Shown here: positions 36,424-45,179 of the stretch, in pieces
Layout of the letters: the number at the start of each line of letters is the position of its first letter
Numbering within the stretch: position 1 is the first letter of the stretch
DNA from: Thalassotalea profundi
GTDB lineage: Bacteria; Pseudomonadota; Gammaproteobacteria; Enterobacterales; Alteromonadaceae
Assembly (NCBI RefSeq): GCF_014653195.1
Contig: NZ_BNAH01000018.1
Span: 1-64,000 of the forward strand
DNA: 64,000 nucleotides
Direction of reading: 5' to 3'
The notes under the pieces: generated by a model
Database searches by the model: none
Told to the model about the DNA's origin: nothing
The model's input: only the letters and a program-made list of their open reading frames with translations
Made by a program: the position numbers and the translations under genes

Positions 36424-39153
36424 ATGCTAGTGAATGGCCTGCAAAAACTAACAACTTTCAACTCTAAAATCCAATCACTTAAATCTTGTACTCATCTATT
36501 ATTGCGAATATTTATTTTAGTCATCCCAACCATATACAATGGCAACTTGTACGCTAAAGAGATGACAAGCTTTGGAACTTGGACCGGATATGATCGATCT
36601 AACTTTCGGGGAGAATTGCGCCATATTTCACTTAACCTAAGTCCCGCAGCGTCCAGCGATTCGACAACACAGCCCTTGAACCTTGGCCCATTTAAAGATC
36701 TGAAACAGTCCTCTGTTGCAATACAAGGTAAGATGGAGACTAGCCGACCAGTACAGCGTATCCGCTCGGGTCGTACGGCGATAGTTGAGCAATACGATAT
36801 TGCGGGTAAATATTATCCTCAAACTCAATTTTTTATCTTATCTTTTCAAGCTAAAGGCTTATATGGCTCGCCGGCACCACAAACAGCAGTTTTATCTGCT
36901 GACGGCAACATCATGGCCTTCTTCCCCGCCCGAGAGCAGCCTTGGCTATTAACCAAAACTCCTAATCAGCTTCAAAAAATACATTTGCTGGCAAAAATAC
37001 AACATGCCGCCTCATATACAGCAGACATAAGTCAATTTAAAAACCAATTGCTCTCAACCAATACCTTGCCGGAGCAGCAAGTTGTTAGTCTGTTAAACCG
37101 AGCTAACACACTGATAGAGCAATACGCACAAGCGATTTATGCAGGAGAAATAGCGAACTTAAACAATCTAAGACAAAAAAGTGTTGCCCTGCGAACCGAG
37201 CTAAACCAAGCAAGGGTTTCAGCAATGACGCAACAAAGAAACACAGACACACCCCACACACCAGCGTCACAACAGCAATGCCCCAAAAATATATTGGCAT
37301 GGGCAGATGAAGTGCCAACACAAGGGTCTACACATCAGCAATACAACGGCCCTGCTGAAATCGCCAACTTGTTTAGAGATAAAGTCTTTTCTACACATTT
37401 TGGTGCGCCATTTTTAGCCTTAGAAGCGCAAGACATCGGTCGCTATGCTTTACAAATTTCTAAAGCATGTACGCGCAACGAGAAACTCCGTCGTTCACGT
37501 CTTTTTCCCAGTATGGCGACAGCTTTTAAAGATCCTAGTTCTATTGCCTTAGCTGGTTTTAGCCGCTTTGATGCTGCGTCTGGCGCTTTGGCTCTAGACA
37601 TCCTAGACCAGTGGCTAGAAAAACAAAGAGCGCAAGAATATACAGGTGACAACGATCAAGCCAGTGATATGGAAATCATCCTCACTGAATTAGGTAAAAA
37701 ACTCTGGCCTGCAAAGGCTGAAGCACTTAAAGCAAGCGATAAACACACAATCGCTGAACAAACTAGCAGTACTCAAGAAACGGCTCAACAAACAACCGCA
37801 ACCAATCCGCTCCCCTCAACGAATGGACTTAAGCAAAACGACAAATATCAGATCTGTATAAGTTGTCACGAAACGGGGATTAAAAATGCACCACAAATCG
37901 GTAATGTTGAGAATTGGAAAGCCCCTTTATCCTCAGGCATCGATCAACTGGTTAAAAGCGTTAAACAAGGCAAGGGGCACATGCCGCCGATGGGCGACTG
38001 TACAAATTGTAGTGATGAGGAAATTCTGCAATTTATTGCCAAAATGCTAGCGAGCACCATTCAACCAAGCGACACCAGCGAAGACATAAAAAAGGTGAGT
38101 ACAGAACAAAAAGAGGCATTCCTTAAACGGTATGGCTTATACACCATGACATTGGGAGAGGTTTGGATAAAAAACCTAAAAAACCAATGTGGCGATCTAC
38201 AGCCCGGCTCTAGTTTGTTAGGTAAATTTACCAATCCCAACCATCCTTCTTTCACCCCTTTCACTGAAGAAGAAATAACCGTTATGCGCGCACTCAACTC
38301 TGGTCGAGCCGCCATTGGGGTAAAGATCCAAGGGGAGAATTTTTTTGATTTACCCAGCCAAAAACTACTTGGGACAAATGGCTGGAGTAGAGTGGGTATT
38401 GAACTCGAAAACGGCAAAGTGGTTAAAGAGGACCACGATTTTGTATTTCTTTGCCTAGGCAGCGGTACCCAAGCCGATAAACTGCAAATAGCTGAAAACA
38501 AAGCGCAAGAAATGCGAGAACGATGCCCACTTTGTGAGCTACCAGGCGCCACCTATCTCGACGCTATCTATCGTGCAGATTACCAAAAGCAACTATATGA
38601 AGGCCGAAGTGCATTAATGGCTTTCACCCGCGATAATCGGTCACTCGGCTTAAGTACAATAATGAGAACGCTAACCAGTCGCAGGGAACTGACATTATTA
38701 GAAGAAGTGATCGGCTTTTACATGTTGAAATATAGTCAGGAAAAAGACGATTGCTTTACAGAGGGTAAGTTTCAAAAAACATTTACAAAACACTTTCCAG
38801 GCTATCGCATAATCGACGGTTATGGCACCGAACAACAGCGCGTTGATCCGTCGACCGTAAAAGATGTTTATCAAGTTCCCCTCGCATTCGAACAAGCCTG
38901 TAACGCAATATGCAACCAACAAGGTGGTATCAGCATGATCAGTCAACACTTAGAGAACAATCATTTCACCAGAGAAGTGGGCGATATTTTCTTAGGCGTA
39001 AACCAACTCATGCAAAAACATACTTGTCAGAGCCCCATTCGAAAACAATTTGAAAACAACCTATTAAAACTGTGGCGACAAGAAAAACAACAACCGACTA
39101 ACTCCAAGCCAACGATTAAAAATGCCTTTAAACGGGTTCAGGAACTCAGATAA
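36424..39153 (+). CDS. Large secreted protein with embedded cytochrome c5-like domain
   Basis: The 909-residue protein has a long n-region and hydrophobic signal (cleavage near A44, LYA-KE), so it is periplasmic or exported. About residues 45-470 match nothing I know. Residues about 472-545 form a class I cytochrome c5-type domain: haem motif CISCH (C478, C481, H482), methionine ligand in GHMPPMG (about 520-523) and the extra pair CTNC typical of c5. The C-terminal 360 residues contain further cysteines (CPLC, CNAICNQQ) and no named domain. A redox sensor or electron-transfer role is inferred. DNA in sampled lines is near 45-55% GC, above neighbours. Confidence 0.75.
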   Translation: MLVNGLQKLTTFNSKIQSLKSCTHLLLRIFILVIPTIYNGNLYAKEMTSFGTWTGYDRSNFRGELRHISLNLSPAASSDSTTQPLNLGPFKDLKQSSVAIQGKMETSRPVQRIRSGRTAIVEQYDIAGKYYPQTQFFILSFQAKGLYGSPAPQTAVLSADGNIMAFFPAREQPWLLTKTPNQLQKIHLLAKIQHAASYTADISQFKNQLLSTNTLPEQQVVSLLNRANTLIEQYAQAIYAGEIANLNNLRQKSVALRTELNQARVSAMTQQRNTDTPHTPASQQQCPKNILAWADEVPTQGSTHQQYNGPAEIANLFRDKVFSTHFGAPFLALEAQDIGRYALQISKACTRNEKLRRSRLFPSMATAFKDPSSIALAGFSRFDAASGALALDILDQWLEKQRAQEYTGDNDQASDMEIILTELGKKLWPAKAEALKASDKHTIAEQTSSTQETAQQTTATNPLPSTNGLKQNDKYQICISCHETGIKNAPQIGNVENWKAPLSSGIDQLVKSVKQGKGHMPPMGDCTNCSDEEILQFIAKMLASTIQPSDTSEDIKKVSTEQKEAFLKRYGLYTMTLGEVWIKNLKNQCGDLQPGSSLLGKFTNPNHPSFTPFTEEEITVMRALNSGRAAIGVKIQGENFFDLPSQKLLGTNGWSRVGIELENGKVVKEDHDFVFLCLGSGTQADKLQIAENKAQEMRERCPLCELPGATYLDAIYRADYQKQLYEGRSALMAFTRDNRSLGLSTIMRTLTSRRELTLLEEVIGFYMLKYSQEKDDCFTEGKFQKTFTKHFPGYRIIDGYGTEQQRVDPSTVKDVYQVPLAFEQACNAICNQQGGISMISQHLENNHFTREVGDIFLGVNQLMQKHTCQSPIRKQFENNLLKLWRQEKQQPTNSKPTIKNAFKRVQELR

Positions 39154-39163
39154 CTATTAGCCG

Positions 39164-39181
39164 CCTCCTCTCGCGAGGAGG
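39164..39181. other. Perfect hairpin at the 3' end of the cytochrome gene
   Basis: CCTCCTC-TCGC-GAGGAGG is a 7-bp GC-rich stem with a 4-nt loop, 10 bp after the stop codon. A run of T6 (39195-39200) comes only 13 bases later, so it may be a degenerate terminator at the island border. Confidence 0.45.
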
Positions 39182-39415
39182 ATGGCCTTGGAGGATTTTT
39201 TAACATAAGAGTTTTGATGAAATTAGGTTTGCAAAAATTACTGTTTGTAGAGATTGTTAGTTCATTAAAGGCACTCCGAAGTTAATAACTCCTAAATTAG
39301 TGCTAAAATCAAACCAAAAACAAAATATCTATACAATTCTAAAAGATAAAAACAAACAAGCAATAACGCAGCAATGAAATAGTAATAATAATTATTGAAT
39401 GGTAATTAATATTAC

Positions 39416-41257
39416 CTAAATATTTACTAAAATGCTAAACCTACCAGTACGCTCAAAGTCGTCTAACATATCACTATCTAAAACCTTATTTGGTGATACT
39501 TTCAATACTTTATTGCCATTCGTTTGTCGATTAACCTCCCATAAGTGATTACAGCTAGAGTTTCGAATTGCAAAGCAATTGTCTTCCCTAGAAATCCATT
39601 GGCCTTCATCAGCTTTTGCGCCACAACAAGGGCAATACAACAACTCTTCAAATCTTTCTGCGGCTTCAGTGACTGCGTCAACTGCCTGAGCGATAGAGAC
39701 ATCCTGCTTATGCTCTTTCTTAAACTCCAGTAGCTTGGGTTTAGCAACTAGACATGGCTTTATTATGGTGATGCTATTATTCTCAAGCTTCCAATAGCCA
39801 TTTGCATTCATTCGGTTTAACATTTTTAAAAGCAGTGATGGAGCTTTAGATACTGTAATTCCAATAGTTTGCAATGTTTGACTGATTAACCACTTCGAAA
39901 TCAAAACAGCTAGCTGTTCTAATGAATAAAAATTGGTTGGAGCAGTACAAAGATGTTTTTCATTCATTTCTATAGCAGAAACTAAAGAAAGCAATATCCT
40001 TTGACTGTTTACCATCAACTCTGTGTCTGATAGGTCAATACTATTAGTGAAACACGGAATAAAGAATAAACTATGTTCAGGTGCTTTTAATACGATTTCA
40101 GAGCCAGCTGTTACCTCAAGGTAAATGGCCTGGTTTCCGTTTCTTTTAAAGCAGTTTGGTGGCAATTCATTAAAACCTAGTTCATGCAACGTTCGTTTCA
40201 CCAAGTCACAACAATACTGAGAATACGCATCTGCAAGCTTCTTATTTCGTTGATAAATTTGTTCAGGATCATAGTTATTAGCTTGCTGGGTATCCAACCA
40301 ACTATTCCATAACCTTGCTACATGACGATAATGCTGGTCATGTGACAAAACGTTGGTCATATTTAACTTAAGCGGAACTTGAATCTTGTGAGTTAAAGAA
40401 AGATACAAGGCGGAATGCTGTAATGTTCTTACTTTTTTCAACATCTTCCTTAGCAGTTCAAGTGTTGCTATTCCGTGTACTGCGGCATCATCCGTCTGTT
40501 CATCATCGGAAAAACCTTCTCCCCATAAGGTAAAGATACTGTCCCGCAACTCAAAATAAATACCTTCCGCATTTTGAAAGCTCACTGCTTGCTTGAATAT
40601 TTCTTCTAATTTTTTAACTTCTAAAATGCGCTTAACTAAATATTGCTCAATATTACCAAGTAATTTCACATAGACTCGATTTTCATAAATATTGAGCTGG
40701 TCTTCACTTTCTAAAGCGAGGATTTGTTTAGGGATCACACCTGTTAATGTTCTGGTTTGCCAACATTCAGAATGAGAAGCTAGGTGAGCATTGGCAGAAC
40801 TTGCTATTTTTTTAGCTCTAGATACAGGAACTAAATTCTCCTCATAAATTAACTCCATTCTAGGCCGTCTGGCAATTTCTTGGAGATGCCCTTTTGTTAG
40901 AATATCAGCTAATAATTCCTCAAATTTGGTTAATTCAAAGCGAGCAAGTAATTTATCTGGTATAAGAAAAGAACTATTTCTCCCCAAGTCAATCGCTTCT
41001 TGATATGCGAGTATTGCACTTTCGATAATTTCTAATTCGGCCTCAAGTAGTTCCGACTTTTCATTATGAATAAATGAGCCTACTTGAGATCCAATGTGAA
41101 ATTTTTCAGTTCCATCACTAACAAGAAAATCATCTGGTTGGATATTCGAATGTCCATTTAAAATGCACGATTCTTGAGGCGTATATCTTCCAGAAGCAAT
41201 ATTTTCAGGAAGCTGTTTTACTAACTTCCCGTTAAATCTGTCATACCAAGTAATCAT
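39416..41257 (-). CDS. DUF2357-like protein with C-terminal zinc ribbon (partner of the McrB-like ATPase)
   Basis: The 613-residue protein is the last gene of the island operon. The region near 125-210 (ARRPRMELIYEEN, then ENRVYVKLL) recalls DUF2357 proteins, which often pair with McrB-like ATPases as McrC-like partners. Residues about 537-572 form a zinc ribbon (CPCCGA, later CFAIRNSSCNHLWEV). Classic DUF2357 partners carry a PD-(D/E)XK nuclease, but I find no clear D-ExK set here, so nuclease activity is unproven. Its start overlaps the ATPase stop by one base. Confidence 0.55.
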   Translation of the reverse strand: MITWYDRFNGKLVKQLPENIASGRYTPQESCILNGHSNIQPDDFLVSDGTEKFHIGSQVGSFIHNEKSELLEAELEIIESAILAYQEAIDLGRNSSFLIPDKLLARFELTKFEELLADILTKGHLQEIARRPRMELIYEENLVPVSRAKKIASSANAHLASHSECWQTRTLTGVIPKQILALESEDQLNIYENRVYVKLLGNIEQYLVKRILEVKKLEEIFKQAVSFQNAEGIYFELRDSIFTLWGEGFSDDEQTDDAAVHGIATLELLRKMLKKVRTLQHSALYLSLTHKIQVPLKLNMTNVLSHDQHYRHVARLWNSWLDTQQANNYDPEQIYQRNKKLADAYSQYCCDLVKRTLHELGFNELPPNCFKRNGNQAIYLEVTAGSEIVLKAPEHSLFFIPCFTNSIDLSDTELMVNSQRILLSLVSAIEMNEKHLCTAPTNFYSLEQLAVLISKWLISQTLQTIGITVSKAPSLLLKMLNRMNANGYWKLENNSITIIKPCLVAKPKLLEFKKEHKQDVSIAQAVDAVTEAAERFEELLYCPCCGAKADEGQWISREDNCFAIRNSSCNHLWEVNRQTNGNKVLKVSPNKVLDSDMLDDFERTGRFSILVNI

Positions 41258-43677
41258 TAAACGTTACTCGCGGTCTTTTTTGCAATATCAAGCAACTTTT
41301 TACTTGCTTCGGGCTTAGACTTAAAGCCTTGAGACTCCCAAAAACCATTTAATGCATCAACAAGGTTTGAAATGTTTTCTTTATTAATGTCATAACGGCC
41401 AACCACTTTTCCTGCTCTGAACACCTTAGTTGCTAACATATGATCTAGGGCAAACCCCAAATCACTGCCACACTCAAGCATCACGGGTATAAACTTAAAG
41501 AGGTGCCTGTCTAGTCGATTGCCCCACCTAACATTGAATTCTTCCTCTAAAATTATTGAAAGGTCAGAATCATCTAATGCTTTAATAAGCTTAGTAACTT
41601 GAGAGTTATGTTTGTTAGCTGCCGCTTCAAAGGCTGCCTCAAGTGACTCAAAACTGTATGTCACTGGCTCAAGATCTTTGTTGATTTCAAATTTATCAGG
41701 TTGCCTTGGAAGCTCCATTACATGGGCACGATCATAAGTTTTATCAGCGAACTCAAACGTTGTTTCATCATGGTTAGCAGTACCAATAAACCAAACATTT
41801 TCGGGTATTTTAATTCTTCTCCCATCAATTAACTTTTCTGGCCCATTAGGTTGTCCTGTTGTCATCAATGTGAGAGTTCGTTTTTTGGGGTCTAACTCTA
41901 AAGCTGATAAAAACTCTGCAAAATATTGTTCTGGTCTGGAAAGGTTCATTTCATCCAGTAATACGATGTATGGCCGATCACTGTATGCCGGAGTTTGTGC
42001 TTTATATAATGCTTGTAAAGTATCTTGCTCGTAAAACTTTTTCTCGAACGCATTAAAATGACCAATTAAATCTCCTTTGTCGCGCCAGCCGGCTTGAACG
42101 GATATAGTTTCCACTCCGCCGCCAACAGCTCTTGCAAAAGCTAGTGCTAAGCTTGTTTTACCTGTGCCGCTGATCCCTTGCAGGATATGTAAACGACTCA
42201 TAGCAAGACCTGCAATAAACAGCCAAATATCTTCAAGACGATAGTATAATTCTTTCTGTTCATCGGAGTCCCAAGCAATACGGTGTTGAAGTTCTTGAGC
42301 AAAGTCTCTTAATGAGGGGACTGACTCTGTGTTCCCTCTGGCTCTTAGATCTTCATCAAGTTTTAAAAGTGCAGGAAATGCTGAATCAGCTTGTTGCATA
42401 CTGACCAACTGTGTCACTCTCTTTTCTAAGTCAGTTTGGGCAGCCTCTAAAAGTTTATTATGAGTTTCAATACAACGTCTTCTTTTTTCCAGTTCTTCTA
42501 GGTCAATAACCGACTTTCTACTTTTATTTAATTGTCTATCTTTTTCTTTCAGCTCTACCTGCATATTCCTATTGTGGCTTTCAAGTTCTGTATAAGCGTT
42601 TTTAAGCTCTGAGTAATCTTGGGCTAACAACTCACTAGGCTTTGAGTTAAGCTGAAACTTTAAGTCCGCTACTTGTTCTTTATAATTAGCCAAATCCCCT
42701 AAAAGCTGTTGTGGAGTAGTGTCCCCAAATTGTCTCTCTATGTCCTTAAATGAACTCAACTTTTCAAGTAACTGCTTTTCACCTTGGTCATACTGAGCAA
42801 TTTGCTTTTCAAGGTTAGACTTCTGATTTTCAAGTGAAGATATCTGATAGGTGAATTCTTTTTCAATTTCATCTTTTAGTGAAATTTTATAACTACTCGC
42901 TTCTTCATTGGTTAATTGTGCTTGCTTACGTTTTCTCTCAATTAGTATTTTCTCTTGGTTTAATTGGAACTCTTTTTCGTCTAATTCTGCTTCTTTAGAA
43001 GATAACTCATGTAGCTTTGCTTCAAGCAAGGCTTTTTCCGCTTCATTCAACGATTGTTTAGCTTTAGTTAGCTCATCTACTTCTTTTTCAAGATTTATTT
43101 TTTTCTGCACCAATGACTCTTGAAGCTTATTTTGTTTTTCTTCAAACGACTCCAGCATTTCCATGTGTTTTGCGGCAAACCCATTTTCAGCATCAAGTTC
43201 TAGCTCCTTAAGCTCTTCCATTTTATTGGCAATTTCAGCCCTATCTTCTGCATTCTTCTTTTTGTTCGCTAACAGCTCTTTCGATTGCTGATCTAATTCT
43301 TTTTTCTCTAACTCTATTTTCTTTTTAAGTTCTTCTACCGACTCTTCTAATTGTTTTGTTCTAGATAAACTCTGTTTATTATCCGCTTCAATTTTCTTGT
43401 TTTTCTCTACTAGCTTTTTAAGTTCCCCAACCAAAGTTTGAATGTCGTTGCCATAAGATTCTGATGCTTCTTTTTTTTGCTCTTCACTTGCAGCATCATG
43501 TGACGTTTTTGCTAGCTTTAACTTTTCAGCCATAGCGCCAAAAATCGAACCGTTATCACTTTCTGCTAGGTTGTCCACAGCAGCTAAAGCACTACCTATT
43601 TTATCCGTTGCTGAATTTGATGGATTTGTTGCATTTGCAGCTACAGGTTGTTTCTTTGTTTTGTTTCGTTTTGCCAT
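41257..43677 (-). CDS. McrB-like AAA+ ATPase with long coiled coil
   Basis: The 806-residue protein starts with a lysine- and asparagine-rich segment and a charged coiled coil of about 350 residues (about 90-440). A AAA+ domain follows: Walker A GISGTGKTS near 504, a GWRDKGDLIGHF block near 530, Walker B LLDEMNLSRPE near 573 and sensor-like GTANHDETT near 630. The DEMNLSRPEQYF phrase is typical of the McrB/AAA_5 type. McrB's GTP-specific MNTADRS motif is replaced, so ATP use is more likely. With the downstream DUF2357 protein it should form a hexameric motor plus partner, as McrB does with McrC. Confidence 0.82.
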   Translation of the reverse strand: MAKRNKTKKQPVAANATNPSNSATDKIGSALAAVDNLAESDNGSIFGAMAEKLKLAKTSHDAASEEQKKEASESYGNDIQTLVGELKKLVEKNKKIEADNKQSLSRTKQLEESVEELKKKIELEKKELDQQSKELLANKKKNAEDRAEIANKMEELKELELDAENGFAAKHMEMLESFEEKQNKLQESLVQKKINLEKEVDELTKAKQSLNEAEKALLEAKLHELSSKEAELDEKEFQLNQEKILIERKRKQAQLTNEEASSYKISLKDEIEKEFTYQISSLENQKSNLEKQIAQYDQGEKQLLEKLSSFKDIERQFGDTTPQQLLGDLANYKEQVADLKFQLNSKPSELLAQDYSELKNAYTELESHNRNMQVELKEKDRQLNKSRKSVIDLEELEKRRRCIETHNKLLEAAQTDLEKRVTQLVSMQQADSAFPALLKLDEDLRARGNTESVPSLRDFAQELQHRIAWDSDEQKELYYRLEDIWLFIAGLAMSRLHILQGISGTGKTSLALAFARAVGGGVETISVQAGWRDKGDLIGHFNAFEKKFYEQDTLQALYKAQTPAYSDRPYIVLLDEMNLSRPEQYFAEFLSALELDPKKRTLTLMTTGQPNGPEKLIDGRRIKIPENVWFIGTANHDETTFEFADKTYDRAHVMELPRQPDKFEINKDLEPVTYSFESLEAAFEAAANKHNSQVTKLIKALDDSDLSIILEEEFNVRWGNRLDRHLFKFIPVMLECGSDLGFALDHMLATKVFRAGKVVGRYDINKENISNLVDALNGFWESQGFKSKPEASKKLLDIAKKTASNV

Positions 43678-45179
43678 TATTTACTCCCTAAAATTCTTTC
43701 TAAAACTTTTAATAATTCATCTACTGAATTGAGGTGATTTATAACCTCTTCTTTTGTTAAAACCTCTCCGCTGGCATGGCTAGCTTTATTGTTTCTGTCA
43801 TCAGCAAGCCGTATTGCATCGTCTAACCAGTTAGGCAGTTGCATTGATAATTTCTCTACAACCTTTGGAAACGTTAGTAACATCGCGGCTAGCATTGGCT
43901 TTAATGATTGATTGCCTCTTGTCATTGCTGACTGAACATTACCCCCTCTGACAGTTGCTAACCTTTTCGCGGCATATGCACTAACGCTGGTTACTCGTAG
44001 ATAAATTTGTTCAATAAGTCTTTTATCATGCTGAAAAACAGGTCTATCTCCATTCCACCGCATGACTAAAACTTCCCAGTCGTTGTTGTATTCATTAGGC
44101 TTTATAAAGGTTTTTAACCAAGCTTCGATTATTTTTTGCAACTCACTCAACAACCCTTCTAAGATCTCTGGTCTAGGTGTTTGAAATTGTTCAACCTGAT
44201 TCTTAAGTCGCAATGTTGCTAAGACATGCTTTTTTATCAGTGAATATTCTTGAACCCAGGGATAGTTTGAAAACAATTCTACTTTTGCCTGCTCCTCAAA
44301 TAGCTGTTCTTGTTGCTTATAATTGAGCGTATGTTCATCTTCAGCGATCCCCATTACTTCATTAACCCTAGAAGCAAAGTGCTTATTTGAATCCAACAAC
44401 TGTTCAGCAACATCATTTAGCTCAGGAAGTGTTTCCGTTAGTCCCGTTGGGTCAGATAAATACCACGAGCGCTCCCCAGAAATTGTTGAAAATAGCTTAG
44501 TGTGGATAAACGCTGCTATAGGTTCAAACTCAATAAACTCAATTGAGTAGGTAACTTCTAGCGCATCCTCAGATATATAAAAGTCAGCTTGTTTTAACTG
44601 GTTCAATACTCTGCGATAAGCTCTTAAGCTGGTGTTCATTTGCTCTGGCGTTGGCGCTTCTTGCATAACGGTATTATTTATTAATAAAGGCTTTACTAAC
44701 TTCCCTGAGCCTTTACTTCGAACAAATTGAGGGAAGCGCTCAGTGAAATTCATGCCTTCAATATGCGGTAATGTCGAAAGTACCCTCGGCATCAACTTTC
44801 CCGTTGTTGCATCTTGAAGTATGTAATAACTTGTTTTCTCGTTTGTAGACTCTTCTACACCTAAAAGTAACTGCTTGGCTTTGTCTGTATGGTTCCAACC
44901 GTCAAGGTATCCATCATTAGTTAACTGCGCTAATATGTACCTGATAAGCTCTTTATCTAAATTGCTATATCGGCATAATTTTTCGTTGTCATGGCACCCT
45001 GCCAAAATAAGCCTTAACACCAACATCTGAAAAATATTTAAGCTTGGTTTACTTTTAGGTGCTGCAACACGCCATAAATAAAACGGCCAAAAAATATCTT
45101 TGTGATTTTCGTAATACTGTTTTCTAGTTTGCTTACTTCTTAAATAGCAAACATCCTGAATATCTCTGTGTGTAATCAT
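43677..45179 (-). CDS. Winged-helix protein with C-terminal HEPN-like (R-x5-H) motif
   Basis: The 500-residue protein is not recognised as a whole. Near the N terminus (about 48-105) MLVLRLILAG, LDKELIRYILAQLTNDGYLD and KQLLLG have the helix-helix-recognition helix-wing pattern of a winged helix. The helical C-terminal 150 residues end in RNNKASH (R462 to H468) followed by EEVINHLNSVDELLKVLERIL, which fits the HEPN RNase motif R-x4-6-H with a polar residue after the arginine. It overlaps the helicase gene by 4 bp (ATGA) and the ATPase gene by one base. RNase activity is a prediction. Confidence 0.6.
   Translation of the reverse strand: MITHRDIQDVCYLRSKQTRKQYYENHKDIFWPFYLWRVAAPKSKPSLNIFQMLVLRLILAGCHDNEKLCRYSNLDKELIRYILAQLTNDGYLDGWNHTDKAKQLLLGVEESTNEKTSYYILQDATTGKLMPRVLSTLPHIEGMNFTERFPQFVRSKGSGKLVKPLLINNTVMQEAPTPEQMNTSLRAYRRVLNQLKQADFYISEDALEVTYSIEFIEFEPIAAFIHTKLFSTISGERSWYLSDPTGLTETLPELNDVAEQLLDSNKHFASRVNEVMGIAEDEHTLNYKQQEQLFEEQAKVELFSNYPWVQEYSLIKKHVLATLRLKNQVEQFQTPRPEILEGLLSELQKIIEAWLKTFIKPNEYNNDWEVLVMRWNGDRPVFQHDKRLIEQIYLRVTSVSAYAAKRLATVRGGNVQSAMTRGNQSLKPMLAAMLLTFPKVVEKLSMQLPNWLDDAIRLADDRNNKASHASGEVLTKEEVINHLNSVDELLKVLERILGSK

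Noticed and set aside
39218..39286. 22-codon mini-ORF (MKLGLQKLLF...) before the island
   Set aside because: Too short, no ribosome binding site, and no known small-toxin pattern beyond general hydrophobicity.
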